Under the pieces are notes generated by a model, which was not told where the DNA came from, did not search any database, and saw nothing but the letters and a program-made list of their open reading frames with translations. The position numbers and the translations under genes were made by a program. A DNA stretch of 64,000 bases. Source: BQJU01 sp965229635 (lineage in GTDB: Bacteria; Bacteroidota; Bacteroidia; Chitinophagales; Saprospiraceae). The stretch lies in assembly GCA_965229635.1 (NCBI GenBank), contig OZ245894.1, positions 5,642,001-5,706,000 on the forward strand. Direction: 5' to 3'. This document shows, in pieces, positions 52,616 to 62,859 of the stretch (position 1 is the stretch's first letter; every line of letters begins with the position of its first letter).

Positions 52616-54532
52616 ATGAGAATCGATTACAAACTATTGCTATTTTTTAGCATGTGGTATTGCCTGCCCTTGCACGCACAAATTAGTGCCGGTGGTCAGC
52701 CACTTAGCTTTACCCATTACCAAAAAGCTTTTACCCAACCTGCTCCTGTTTACCAATTAAAGAGTCCAGATTTAGCCCAGCTCAAAGCTGAGGATGAACG
52801 CGGTCCCAATCGCCGTTTTGCCGCTCCGATTCACACTAACATCACCCCCGATCAACAGGGAGAATGGACCGAACTGGAAAATGGTAACCGCATCTGGCGC
52901 ATTAACATTCAGGCAGATGGGGCTCTGGCATTGGCGGCGCTTTATGAGGACTTTCATTTGCCGGTGGGAGGCCGACTGTACATGTACAGCCCGGATCATC
53001 AGCAGTTGCTGGGCGCTTATACCCACAAAAACAACAAGCCTTCCGGTCATTTTATGACTGGACTGATTGAAGGGGATGCCTTTGTTTTGGAATACTTCGA
53101 ACCGGCGGCCGTTCGTGGTCAGGGAAACTTCCGCATTTTCCGGGTCGATTATGCCTACCATTCCGAAAATTATGCCGAAGGTAAAAGCCTGCTGAACGAC
53201 TTTGGCTTTGGCGCTTCCCTGGACTGCCATATCAATGCCAACTGTCCACTGGGTGACGATCGCCGGGATCAACAGCGCGGTGTTTGCCGCATCATTGTAG
53301 TGGTGCAGGAAGGCATGGGGTATTGCTCGGGCAGTTTGATCAACAATACGGCCAATGATGGCACCCCATATTTACTGAGCGCCTTCCATTGCCAGGACGG
53401 TTATACCCCGCTTTGGGACATGTATCGCTTCGATTTTAATTACGAAAGTGATGACTGTGATAACCCGGTGCAAGAACCGGCCTTTAATTCCATATTGGGC
53501 AGTACCTACCGGGCCGGACGGCAACAGAGCGACTTCATTTTGCTGGAGCTCAACGAAGCCATTCCCGGCAATTATAACGTTTATTACAACGGCTGGAATC
53601 GCCGCAACGAAGCGCCAATACAATCCAGCATGTTTCACCATCCGGTAGGTGATATCAAGAAGTTTACCAATGCCACCCAAACCGCAACCATCCAGAATAC
53701 CACCATCAACTGGAACAATGGCGTTACCACTCCGGCCAATCACCATTTCCGGGTCAATTTCAGCAATGGCACCTTTGAAGTAGGCTCTTCGGGTTGCGCC
53801 CTGTTTGATGAAGATGGTTGGATCGTAGGGCAACTCAACGGAGGAACCAATAACTGCGAAGGTGCTAATTTTGGCTACTTTGGCCGCTTTTCTCTGTCCT
53901 GGACCGGCGGCAATACTCCCGCCACCTCGTTGGTTGACTGGCTGGACCCGCTGGCTACCGGAGTGGATACGCTTGATGGCATGAATCCCGCCGGTGATAC
54001 CGCCATTGAAGGACTTATCCTTACGGAAACAGGTGAGCCAGTACTGAATGTGATTATACAACTGGACGGCCCTGAAGGCCTCTTGTATGATACGACTGGC
54101 ACGGATGGCCAATACCACTTCGATAACCTGACCGATGGCGGCACCTACAGCGTAGTGCCTACAAAGGATGTCAATTATGGCAATGGCGTTTCGACCCAGG
54201 ACCTCATTCGCATTCAAAAAAACATCCTGAATATTGACCAATTGAGCAGTCCGTATAAATTGATTGCCGCCGACGTCAATCTCTCCGGTAGCATTAGCAC
54301 GGTGGATGCCATCAAGATACGTAAGGTGATATTGGGTACAGCCAATTCTTTTGACGGAGCGCCTTCCTGGCAGTTTATCCCCGAGGATTATGTATTCAAC
54401 AATCCTGTGGACCCGTTTGACGAAAACGTCCCGCAGGAGATCACTATTGGCGCGCTGAGTGGAGCGCAAACGCTCAATTTTGTGGCGCTGAAATCCGGTG
54501 ACGTCAATGACAGTGTTGACCCGGAGGAGTAA
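52616..54532 (+). CDS. Trypsin-fold (lysyl-endopeptidase-like) protease with CNA-like and dockerin-like domains
   Basis: A 638-residue exported protein. It has a signal peptide (about 1-22), an N-terminal pro-like domain (about 45-175) and an S1-type serine protease domain (about 195-445). That domain has the triad blocks LLSAFHCQD, SDFILLEL and GSSGCALFDEDG. A CNA/SdrD-type beta domain follows (about 463-525; GLILTETGEPVLNVIIQLDG), then a dockerin-like double repeat (about 525-575; GVSTQDLIRIQKNIL, SGSISTVDAIKIRKVIL). It ends soon after at GDVNDSVDPEE, with no T9SS sorting domain. Homologues with this layout that I recall continue to a sorting domain, so it may be C-terminally truncated. Confidence 0.82.
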   Translation: MRIDYKLLLFFSMWYCLPLHAQISAGGQPLSFTHYQKAFTQPAPVYQLKSPDLAQLKAEDERGPNRRFAAPIHTNITPDQQGEWTELENGNRIWRINIQADGALALAALYEDFHLPVGGRLYMYSPDHQQLLGAYTHKNNKPSGHFMTGLIEGDAFVLEYFEPAAVRGQGNFRIFRVDYAYHSENYAEGKSLLNDFGFGASLDCHINANCPLGDDRRDQQRGVCRIIVVVQEGMGYCSGSLINNTANDGTPYLLSAFHCQDGYTPLWDMYRFDFNYESDDCDNPVQEPAFNSILGSTYRAGRQQSDFILLELNEAIPGNYNVYYNGWNRRNEAPIQSSMFHHPVGDIKKFTNATQTATIQNTTINWNNGVTTPANHHFRVNFSNGTFEVGSSGCALFDEDGWIVGQLNGGTNNCEGANFGYFGRFSLSWTGGNTPATSLVDWLDPLATGVDTLDGMNPAGDTAIEGLILTETGEPVLNVIIQLDGPEGLLYDTTGTDGQYHFDNLTDGGTYSVVPTKDVNYGNGVSTQDLIRIQKNILNIDQLSSPYKLIAADVNLSGSISTVDAIKIRKVILGTANSFDGAPSWQFIPEDYVFNNPVDPFDENVPQEITIGALSGAQTLNFVALKSGDVNDSVDPEE

Positions 54533-54610
54533 AAGTACCGATGGCCACAACGGTTCCCAGTTGAGGTAGTCGTGGCCATGGTACCTCCATTCATCTTTGT
54601 CATTACCTTT

Positions 54611-55552
54611 TTATTCCACTTGGTTTTCGATCTTGGGCAAGGTTTGCAGGTAGGCAAAGATGGCGGCCACTTCTTCGTCATCCAGTCCCGAGAACTTCAA
54701 CATGGGTGCACTGATCGGATCGCCATTGGGCCGTGTACCCCACTTCACTGCTTTGATGAAGTCAGCTTCTGTATAATGAGCAATACCCGTTTTGTGCATG
54801 GTGAGGTTGGCTGACTTGATAGGATTACCATCCAAATCGGCCATTTCATTGCCACCACCGTAAAATCCTTCGGAATTGGCAGGTGTAAAGTCATCATTGG
54901 TAGGGAAACTGGCCGAGTGACAGCTAAAACACTGGTACACCTCATTGGCAATGTACTCGCCGTATGCCACCTTATCGGCCAGGGTCGGCTTGCCGATTTC
55001 TTCTTCCGGATAAGGGAAGGGTTTGAATGCAAAATTACACAAGGCTTTCGCCAAAAAGCTGGGATCAGAGGGAGGCACCTCCTTGTCAGATGGAGTCATC
55101 CATGGATGATCCGAGCGCAGGAAGGCGATGATATCACGCATATCTTCATCAGCCATGTGTGGAAATTTGGGCATCCACGGTGGAGCATACTCACCGGTGC
55201 GCTTAATGCCCGTACGCAGCAGGTAAGCCAATTCCCCATCGGTATAGCTGGCTACACCTTTGGTGGGATGGGTTAGATTAGCAATGTAGATCTTTCCAAA
55301 AGCCTCGCCGGCATCGTCCATGCTGCCTCCTTCAAGGATGCGGGAATCTTTCCCCATGTGGCACTGGGCACAAACCATGCTGACCAGCTTTTGGCCGCGC
55401 TCCAGACGCATACTATCCGAGTCGACAATGAAAGTGGGGTCTTTGGCTTCATAAGTGGGAATGCCTTTTACGTTAATCACGGTAGCACCAATGGCAAGGA
55501 GGACCACAATACCGCCCAATACCATTCCGATAATCTTTAATACTTTTCTCAT
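54611..55552 (-). CDS. Membrane-anchored di-heme cytochrome c
   Basis: A 313-residue protein with an N-terminal anchor helix (about 5-27) and two c-type heme-binding domains: CAQCH (61-65) and CFSCH (208-212). Candidate axial Met residues lie in APPWMPKF (about 127) and SAPMLKFSG (about 285). It is an electron carrier on the periplasmic side; its partner is not evident from the neighbours. A TACCTTTG -7-like box lies about 85 bases upstream on the minus strand (55640-55633). Confidence 0.88.
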   Translation of the reverse strand: MRKVLKIIGMVLGGIVVLLAIGATVINVKGIPTYEAKDPTFIVDSDSMRLERGQKLVSMVCAQCHMGKDSRILEGGSMDDAGEAFGKIYIANLTHPTKGVASYTDGELAYLLRTGIKRTGEYAPPWMPKFPHMADEDMRDIIAFLRSDHPWMTPSDKEVPPSDPSFLAKALCNFAFKPFPYPEEEIGKPTLADKVAYGEYIANEVYQCFSCHSASFPTNDDFTPANSEGFYGGGNEMADLDGNPIKSANLTMHKTGIAHYTEADFIKAVKWGTRPNGDPISAPMLKFSGLDDEEVAAIFAYLQTLPKIENQVE

Positions 55553-55867
55553 GATGGTGTTTTTTGTCAGTAAATTTTGAGTTTAATTAATTCCCCAAAA
55601 GCCAGGCTTGTCCCTGCTTCTGAATGACAATCCAAAGGTATTTAGCCTTCCTATTTTCCGTTTTTATTTTAGTCGCGTATGTTTTAAATTTTGTTGCAGA
55701 AAGCATGAAGAATCTTGTTTTTCAGGCTTTTACAAGGGAGTAGACTAAGAAAGGAGCTGCTTCAGAAAAGAATTCCAAACTTTTTTTAATCAAGTTGATT
55801 ACCTTTTTCCTGGTGAGACAATGAAGGGACAGAAACACAAATTATCACACTTCAAAATTTAAAAACC
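55553..55867. other. AT-rich divergent intergenic region
   Basis: Apart from the minus-strand TACCTTTG box near 55633-55640 I see nothing: no gene, no strong hairpin, no repeat shared with the rest of the window. Confidence 0.5.
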
Positions 55868-56515
55868 ATGTACCTTTTCAAGTATCTTTCAGTAATCCTT
55901 TCCGTAATCCTGGTAGCTTCTTGTACCCTTACCGTTGAAGACGACGAATCACCTGCCGGTCCTTTAAGCCTGACCAGCATTCCTTCCAGCGCATACATTT
56001 ATGGAGAGTTGGAAATTCGCGGAAGTGGATTCAGCAGCAATTGTGCTGACAACAAAGTTTTTCTGACCAAAGACAACCAGTCTACCGACCTTACAGTTGA
56101 TGAGTGCTCCGGAAGTAAAATCATCGCTTTTGTACCACTTGACCTGGAAGCGGGTGACTACAGTCTGGCCATAGAAAATGGTATCGATGCCGTAACTGAA
56201 ACCAGCAGCGGTCCGATTACGATTACCATCAAGGAAAGACCGGTCATTCTGAACATTAGTTCACTGGAAATTCCAGTAGGTGGCACCCTGACAATTGAAG
56301 GCGTCAACTTTCTGAACAAAACCGGATTGTCCGTTTATGATCCTACCGTTTGGATTACCAAAAGTGGCTATACGAATACGGTTTCCGACATCACTGTAAA
56401 CAGCGATGGTACCGAAGCAGAAATTACACTGGATGACGACATCGAGGCAGGTGACTATCAATTCAAAATCACCACTGATGAGTGGAGCAATGAGTTTGAC
56501 CTGAAAATTCAGTAA
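55868..56515 (+). CDS. IPT/TIG-domain lipoprotein
   Basis: A 215-residue lipoprotein (lipobox VASC, Cys19) with two IPT/TIG immunoglobulin-like domains. One is at about 38-120 (SLTSIPSSAYIYGELEIRG) and the other at about 124-212 (ISSLEIPVGGTLTIEG). Such domains are structural or ligand-binding on the cell surface; no enzymatic motif is seen. It is monocistronic, ending at a bidirectional terminator. Confidence 0.8.
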   Translation: MYLFKYLSVILSVILVASCTLTVEDDESPAGPLSLTSIPSSAYIYGELEIRGSGFSSNCADNKVFLTKDNQSTDLTVDECSGSKIIAFVPLDLEAGDYSLAIENGIDAVTETSSGPITITIKERPVILNISSLEIPVGGTLTIEGVNFLNKTGLSVYDPTVWITKSGYTNTVSDITVNSDGTEAEITLDDDIEAGDYQFKITTDEWSNEFDLKIQ

Positions 56516-56530
56516 TCATCTTCATAAAAA

Positions 56531-56565
56531 AAAGCCATGGGAAGGCAGTACCTTTCCATGGCTTT
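56531..56565. terminator. Bidirectional terminator
   Basis: Stem AAAGCCATGGGAAGG/CCTTTCCATGGCTTT (one G-T wobble), 5-base loop, with A run before and T run after. It lies between convergent genes. Confidence 0.85.
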
Positions 56566-56586
56566 CTTTTTTTGGCAACCAGTCTT

Positions 56587-59500
56587 CTAACGACGACAGC
56601 TACACTGCGTTGGCATAAAACTGTTGGTATCCGTATTCAAGGGGAAAGCGTTGCCACTACCCTCCTGTTCAAAATAGAACTCGGTGCGTTTCTTGTCATA
56701 ATTGCCTACCTCATTCATTGTTGCGGAGTCGTAAAGACGGCCATTGACCATGGTGTAGCGCACAGACTCTGAATTGCGAATATTTTCAATTGGATTTTTA
56801 TCCAAAACGATCAAATCCGCCAGTTTTCCTTCTTCGATAGAGCCAATTTGTTTGTCCATCCCCAGGTATACGGCGCCGTTGATCGTTGCACATTTCAGGG
56901 CCTCCAGATTGCTCATGCCACCCTGTTGTAACATCCACAACTCCCAGTGTGCGCCCAATCCCTGCAATTGGCCATGAGCCCCCAGATTAATCTTCACGCC
57001 GGCATCCGAAAGTTTTTTTAGTGACTTAGAAGTCAAAATGTGTCCATTCTCGTATTCCTCTTCCGGAATCATGGTACGGTGACGAGCGCGACTATCGATG
57101 ATAGACCGCGGAGTAAAGCTCAGCAGTCGTTCTTTTTCCCACACATTGGTGTGCTGATACCAGTAATATTCGCCATTTACGCTGCCGTAATTCACGATGA
57201 GGGTCGGCGTATTGTGCGTTTTGGTATTCGACCAAAACTTGATCACGTCATCATAAAGGGGAGCCACGGGAATATTGTGTTCCACACCGGTATGCCCATC
57301 AGCCACCATGCTCATATTGTGGTAAAAGAAGGAACCTCCTTCGGGTACCACGAGCAGCCCCAATTCACGAGCCGCCTTAATCACTTGCTGGCGTTGCTCC
57401 CGGCGGGGTTGGTTGTAGCTCTTCACTGAAAAAGCCCCGTAAGCCTTGGTACGCCGCAATGCTGAACGGGCATCATCCAGGCTGTTGATCACCGCCTTGA
57501 AGTCACCATCTGCTCCGTAGAGGATGGTTCCGGTGGAGAACAATCTTGGCCCTACCATATTTCCGGTCTTGATCATTTCCGACTGGCTAAAGATCATCTC
57601 GGAGTTGGAAGAGGGATCGTGGGCAGTGGTGACACCGTAAGCGAGGTTGGCGTAATATTCCCATTGTTTTTGTGGGCTTATGCCATAACGGAAGTTGCCC
57701 AGGTGGCCGTGTACATCAACGATACCCGGCATAATGGTTTTTCCGGCGCAGTCGATCACTTTATATCCTTTCGGAATACTCACCTTGCCTACACCTTTGA
57801 TCACATTGCCTTCCACCAGTACGGTTCCCTTTTGAATGACCTGATCGCCCTTCATGGTAATGATGCGCGCATTGGTGAAGGCAACGCCACCTTCAGGTTT
57901 ATCAGCCTTCAGCATCAAGTTGATTTTTAAGCCCGTACTGTCCATCGGGGGAATGCTGTCGACAGCTCCTTCCAAAAACTTGAATCGGTTCATCAATTCA
58001 TCTGAGAAATATTCATTACCCAGCGTCCAGAACAGTTTTTTGCTATCCGATGACCAGTGAATGTTGATACCTTCATCACGAGCCACCTGGGCTACTGGAA
58101 CAGCTTTCGTTTTTGCCGAAAGGCCAACCGATTGTCCCGTTTGCGGAAGCGGAGCTATGTATACTTTGTATAGCTCTGACCACGCCACCCATTTATTGTC
58201 GGGGCTTGGCGCAAAACGTTGGGCGTATTTGGCATCAAACAACTTTTTTTCATCGCTGCCATCCAGCTTGGCGCTGTGATACGATTTGGTGAGACTACCA
58301 AACAGGAAACCGCCACGCTGGAAAAACACACGATCGCCATTGACCGAAAAGACAGGATATTCTCCATCGGCAGTGACCAGTTCGGCTTTGCCAGCCTTGG
58401 CAGGCATCACGTAGATACCCGGCTCTTCACAATAGGTGTACCCCTGGTGCTGATTGCCCCCGTCTTTGCGGTAAACCAGCATCTTGCCATCCGGAGAAAA
58501 TGATGGGGTACGATAAATACCTTTTTCCGGGGTAAGTTTCACCTTACTGCCGGAAGCGAGATTGAGTTTCCAGATCGCTCCCATATCTTCATCGTCCCAG
58601 GTGACATAGACTATTTCTTTGCCGTCCGCAGAAAACGCCGGTTCAAATTCCAGATGAGCATCTCCGGTCAGGCGCTCTGGTTTACCATCGGGCAATTGCT
58701 TTTTCCATAGATAACCTACCGCATTAAACACCAGCATTTTCTCATCCGGAGAGGTGACCGCATGGCGAATCACCTGAACGGCTACCTCATCATCGTAGGC
58801 CTTATTTTCGAAATGCAGGGCTTCCGCCAATTGGTGTTTGGCTTCCACCTCAAAAGGAATCACACTGGAATCACCACTTTTGGCATCCACCTTATTGATC
58901 TTGCCCTCGCCCCAGATGATGATGTGTTTATCATTGGGGGTCCAGTCAAAACCTGTATATACTCCAAATATTGACCAGGCTTCCTGTTGGTCCTTGCTCA
59001 ACCCTTTAAAGATTGGAAAGTGTTGTCCGGTCTCCAGGTCGTGTACAAAAAGCACCGATTCGGTGCGAATGCGACGTACGTAAGCCAGTTTTTTGCCATC
59101 ATGAGAAATTTGTGGCCGACAGGCACCACCAGGACCGGAAACCACGGTTTCTACTTCGCCCTTGTCGCGGTCGTAGCGTTTGATGACAAAAATCTGGCTG
59201 TTGGGGTCTTTATTGTATTGAAACATGCCTCCTGGGTACATATCCTCACTGAAGTACACATAACGCCCATCCGGCGAAATGGAAGGTTCGTTGACATCCT
59301 GCTGATCGTTTTTGCGTTTGGTCAGTTGCAGGCCCTCCCCGCCACTAATGTGATAAAGCCACATCTCACCGGCTCCCAGTGAGCGTTGGCTTGTAAAGTG
59401 CTTACGAGCCACGAAGTACTGCCCGTCTGGTGTCCAGTCGGCATTATTGAGCAGGTTGAAGGTTTCCTTCGTAATCTGCCGGGCTTCACTTCCATCGGCC

Positions 59501-59853
59501 TGCATCACCCAGATGTTATCGGCACCACCGGCATCACTGGTAAAAAGAACCTGCTTACCATCCGGGCTGAAGCGCGGCTGCACCTCCCAGGCCATGCCGG
59601 TCCGGAGCGCCCTGGCTTTGCCCCCGGCAATGGGCATACTGTAAATATCGCCCAGCAAGTCAAAAACGATGGTCTTCCCATCCGGACTTACGTCCAAATT
59701 CATCCAGGTACCTTCCGTTAGCGTGAAGGTGACTTCTTTGTGTGGCAAATCAGGATTATTAACATCCCATTTGTCCTCTTTTTTATCCTGCGCCCAAAGC
59801 GCCAAATGGCCAAGCAACAAAGCGGCCATCAACAATGCTTTACGGTTGATCAT
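56587..59853 (-). CDS. Beta-propeller (PD40/TolB-like)-amidohydrolase fusion protein
   Basis: A 1088-residue exported protein. It has a signal peptide (about 1-21), an extended TolB-like PD40 propeller (about 35-640; repeated SPDGK and SADGKEIVY motifs) and a C-terminal amidohydrolase barrel (about 660-1060). Metal-ligand motifs are VDVHGHLGNF (HxH), a Lys in FSVKSYN, and His residues in GVEHN and GAHGQLQGLGAH. The barrel ends with the usual IGSIEEGKLADLIVLDKNP. The propeller probably gates or recruits substrates, perhaps peptides or cyclic amides. ATG 59853 begins the signal peptide; upstream in-frame residues are not supported. Confidence 0.87.
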   Translation of the reverse strand: MINRKALLMAALLLGHLALWAQDKKEDKWDVNNPDLPHKEVTFTLTEGTWMNLDVSPDGKTIVFDLLGDIYSMPIAGGKARALRTGMAWEVQPRFSPDGKQVLFTSDAGGADNIWVMQADGSEARQITKETFNLLNNADWTPDGQYFVARKHFTSQRSLGAGEMWLYHISGGEGLQLTKRKNDQQDVNEPSISPDGRYVYFSEDMYPGGMFQYNKDPNSQIFVIKRYDRDKGEVETVVSGPGGACRPQISHDGKKLAYVRRIRTESVLFVHDLETGQHFPIFKGLSKDQQEAWSIFGVYTGFDWTPNDKHIIIWGEGKINKVDAKSGDSSVIPFEVEAKHQLAEALHFENKAYDDEVAVQVIRHAVTSPDEKMLVFNAVGYLWKKQLPDGKPERLTGDAHLEFEPAFSADGKEIVYVTWDDEDMGAIWKLNLASGSKVKLTPEKGIYRTPSFSPDGKMLVYRKDGGNQHQGYTYCEEPGIYVMPAKAGKAELVTADGEYPVFSVNGDRVFFQRGGFLFGSLTKSYHSAKLDGSDEKKLFDAKYAQRFAPSPDNKWVAWSELYKVYIAPLPQTGQSVGLSAKTKAVPVAQVARDEGINIHWSSDSKKLFWTLGNEYFSDELMNRFKFLEGAVDSIPPMDSTGLKINLMLKADKPEGGVAFTNARIITMKGDQVIQKGTVLVEGNVIKGVGKVSIPKGYKVIDCAGKTIMPGIVDVHGHLGNFRYGISPQKQWEYYANLAYGVTTAHDPSSNSEMIFSQSEMIKTGNMVGPRLFSTGTILYGADGDFKAVINSLDDARSALRRTKAYGAFSVKSYNQPRREQRQQVIKAARELGLLVVPEGGSFFYHNMSMVADGHTGVEHNIPVAPLYDDVIKFWSNTKTHNTPTLIVNYGSVNGEYYWYQHTNVWEKERLLSFTPRSIIDSRARHRTMIPEEEYENGHILTSKSLKKLSDAGVKINLGAHGQLQGLGAHWELWMLQQGGMSNLEALKCATINGAVYLGMDKQIGSIEEGKLADLIVLDKNPIENIRNSESVRYTMVNGRLYDSATMNEVGNYDKKRTEFYFEQEGSGNAFPLNTDTNSFMPTQCSCRR

Positions 59854-60070
59854 GTATTTTAAAATTCTTTTTGAAACAATTTTTAATTGCGCAATCATTG
59901 CCCCCTTCCGACAATGCTTGACAAATACTGGCTTTTCAGCCAAAACGCCGCTAAAATAGCGATTTTTCAGGGAGTTAAAAACCTAGATTGTTTGTACCTT
60001 CGGCCTTTGCATTTGATCTTGCTTTGGAGAAAACGATTGCGGAACCCAAGGTGTTAACCAAATAAAATTA

Positions 60071-62227
60071 ATGATGAGAACAAACTTTCCCTTTGTCATC
60101 GCGCTCCTGGTCCTTTCGGCTTGTCAAAATCCTGAGGACCAAAATCAACAGGAGGCAAACCCAACAATTATGAAGATAGATTACCCAGAGACAGATACCG
60201 TAGGTCAGGTAGACGATTATCACGGCACCAAAGTGGCTGATCCGTACCGCTGGCTGGAAGTTGATACTTCGGAAGCTACGGCTCAGTGGGTCAAGTCACA
60301 GAACGAAGTAACATTTGGTTATTTGGATAATATCCCATATCGGGAAAAAATTGAAGAACGCCTCACCGAACTGATCAACTACCCTCGACTGTCTTCACCA
60401 TTTCGGGCAGGAGACCACTACTTTTTTTATAAAAATGACGGCCTGCAAAATCAATCCGTCATTTACATTCAAAAGGGACTGGACGGTGAGCCAGAGGTTT
60501 TCATTGACCCAAATGAACTCTCCAAAGAAGGTACTGTCTCAATTGGCTTATTGAGTTTTTCCAAAGACAATAAATACGTGGCCTATTCTCGCTCCGAAGC
60601 TGGCTCTGACTGGCAGGAAATCCATATCATGGAAATTGAAACCAAACGGAAGCTGGACGATGTTTTGGAATGGGTAAAATTCTCAGGAGCGGCCTGGTAT
60701 AAAGACGGTTTCTTCTACAGCCGTTACCCGGAACCAGCAAAGGGAACCGAGCTATCGGGTAACAATCAAAACCATTCCATTTATTACCATAAATTGGGCA
60801 CCAATCAATCGGAAGACAAATTGGTATACAAAGACAAGGAAAACCCAAATATTTACCACAATGCTTCCACTACCGAGGACAAGAAGTACTTGATTCTATA
60901 CGCCGCTCCAGGCACTAATGGATACGCGACTTATTACAAGGATTTGGAGAAGCATGGTCCGTTTGTAACGCTTTTTGAAGGGTACGACAACAAAAGCAGT
61001 GTGGTACACCACACCAACGGCAAATTCCTGGTACTCACCGACATCGATGCGCCGAAGTACCGTTTGGTTGCCGTCGATCCTAAAAACCCGGCCAAGGAGA
61101 ATTGGGAAGAGATCATTCCGGAATCTGAGCACCTACTACAAGGTGTAAATACAGGTGGTGGAAAGTTGTTTGCCAATTATTTGCAGGACGCTACCGACCG
61201 CTTCTATCAGATGGAGTATGACGGCAGTGGCAAGAAAGAAATTGAACTTCCCGGACTGGGCAGCGCCGGTGGATTTAGCGGCAAAGAAGAGGACAAAACG
61301 CTTTTTTATGCTTTCACTTCATTTACCTATCCGAATACGATTTTCAAATATGATGTAGAAACCGGTAAATCAGAAGAGTTTTCTCAGTCAGAGCTGAAAT
61401 TTGACCCAAAGGACTATGTTGAAAAGCAAGTCTTTTACACCAGCAAGGATGGTACTAAAGTGCCGATGTTTATTGTACACAAGAAGGACATTAAACTCGA
61501 TGGCGAAAACCCGGCTTACCTATACGCTTACGGTGGGTTTAACATCAGCCTTAGCCCTTACTTCAGCTCATCGCGACTGGTATTATTGGAGAATGGCGGT
61601 GTATTTGCCATGGCCAATTTGAGGGGTGGCGGAGAATACGGTGAAGAATGGCATCAGGCCGGCATGTTGCTCAACAAACAAAATGTATTTGATGATTTTA
61701 TTGCTGCCGGTGAATATCTGATTGAAGAAGGTTATACTCAAAAAGGCAAACTGGCCATTGCAGGAGGTTCTAATGGTGGATTGCTGGTTGGTGCGGTGAT
61801 GACCCAAAGACCAGATTTGTTTGCGGTGGCCTTTCCAGCCGTTGGGGTGATGGATATGCTGCGTTATCACCTGTTCACAGTAGGTAAGGGCTGGATTCCG
61901 GAGTACGGCTCCAGCGACGATCCTGAGCATTTCAAAAACTTGCATGCTTATTCGCCCTTGCACAATTTGAAGCCTGGTGTAGCCTACCCTGCTACCATGA
62001 TCACCACTGCCGATCACGACGACCGGGTGGTCCCCGCACACTCTTTTAAATTTGCGGCTCAGTTGCAAAAATCGCACGACGGAGATAACCCGGTGTTGAT
62101 CCGCATTGAAACAGATGCCGGACATGGAGCGGGAAAACCGATTTCCAAAACCATTGAAGAACAAGCTGATATTTGGTCTTTTTTATTTTATAATACCAAT
62201 TCTCCGGTAAAATACCTTGAAGATTAA
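60071..62227 (+). CDS. Prolyl oligopeptidase (S9A), lipoprotein
   Basis: Cleaves short peptides after proline. It has 718 residues, the normal length, preceded by a lipobox (LSAC, Cys18), so it acts outside the cytoplasm. The N-terminal seven-blade propeller (about 95-440) follows YHGTKVADPYRWLE. The catalytic domain has AGGSNGGLLVGA (Ser567), TADHDDRVVPAHSFKF (Asp at about 650) and DAGHGAGKP (His at about 684). It is divergent from the amidohydrolase fusion. Confidence 0.95.
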   Translation: MMRTNFPFVIALLVLSACQNPEDQNQQEANPTIMKIDYPETDTVGQVDDYHGTKVADPYRWLEVDTSEATAQWVKSQNEVTFGYLDNIPYREKIEERLTELINYPRLSSPFRAGDHYFFYKNDGLQNQSVIYIQKGLDGEPEVFIDPNELSKEGTVSIGLLSFSKDNKYVAYSRSEAGSDWQEIHIMEIETKRKLDDVLEWVKFSGAAWYKDGFFYSRYPEPAKGTELSGNNQNHSIYYHKLGTNQSEDKLVYKDKENPNIYHNASTTEDKKYLILYAAPGTNGYATYYKDLEKHGPFVTLFEGYDNKSSVVHHTNGKFLVLTDIDAPKYRLVAVDPKNPAKENWEEIIPESEHLLQGVNTGGGKLFANYLQDATDRFYQMEYDGSGKKEIELPGLGSAGGFSGKEEDKTLFYAFTSFTYPNTIFKYDVETGKSEEFSQSELKFDPKDYVEKQVFYTSKDGTKVPMFIVHKKDIKLDGENPAYLYAYGGFNISLSPYFSSSRLVLLENGGVFAMANLRGGGEYGEEWHQAGMLLNKQNVFDDFIAAGEYLIEEGYTQKGKLAIAGGSNGGLLVGAVMTQRPDLFAVAFPAVGVMDMLRYHLFTVGKGWIPEYGSSDDPEHFKNLHAYSPLHNLKPGVAYPATMITTADHDDRVVPAHSFKFAAQLQKSHDGDNPVLIRIETDAGHGAGKPISKTIEEQADIWSFLFYNTNSPVKYLED

Positions 62228-62260
62228 AATAACTTATTTATCTTAGGTATTTAAATTAAT

Positions 62261-62800
62261 ATGAAAAATAAAGTCCTTCAGCAACTGGCACGCCTGGAAG
62301 CAAAAAAGCTAGAACTATTCGAGGCTTTAGAAGGATATACTCCTGAAGCGCTGAATCATCAACCCGGTGAGGGAAAATGGTCGGCGCTTCAGGTCATGTA
62401 TCACTTATTTCTGGCGGAAGGTTATGCAGGCAATTACGTAAAGAAAAAGCTCGGTTTTAAACCCAATTTAAAAAAGGCAGGTCTTCGGGCCGCCGTTAGA
62501 AGTCGCCTCCTTTCCCTCTATCTGAATTCCCCCATAAAATGGAAGGCTCCCAAGGCCGTAAGTACTGAAAAATTGCCCGAGCACAGCGATCTGGAAACGA
62601 TTGCTGAACGATGGAATAAACAAAGGGGAGAACTACAGCAATTACTCATCTCCCTTCCCGAAACTATATTTAACAAAGAAGTTTACAAACACCCAATTGT
62701 TGGAAGAATTACTTTAAGTGGTATGTTGGATTTTTTTGAAGATCATTTTGATCGGCACCAAAAACAAATTCAAAGGACATTGGCACAGACACAAAAGTAA
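62261..62800 (+). CDS. DinB-family protein
   Basis: A 179-residue four-helix-bundle protein of the DinB superfamily. It has a typical N-terminus (PGEGKWSALQVMYHLFLAEGY) and C-terminal metal-site histidines (DFFEDHFDRHQKQI). Relatives are thiol transferases or damage-inducible proteins of unclear function. It starts 34 bases after the prolyl oligopeptidase stop and may share its transcript. Confidence 0.82.
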   Translation: MKNKVLQQLARLEAKKLELFEALEGYTPEALNHQPGEGKWSALQVMYHLFLAEGYAGNYVKKKLGFKPNLKKAGLRAAVRSRLLSLYLNSPIKWKAPKAVSTEKLPEHSDLETIAERWNKQRGELQQLLISLPETIFNKEVYKHPIVGRITLSGMLDFFEDHFDRHQKQIQRTLAQTQK

Positions 62801-62859
62801 GGCTCTGCAAAGCATAGGAGAAGCATCAAAATACCACATACAGCACTAAAATTCACAAC

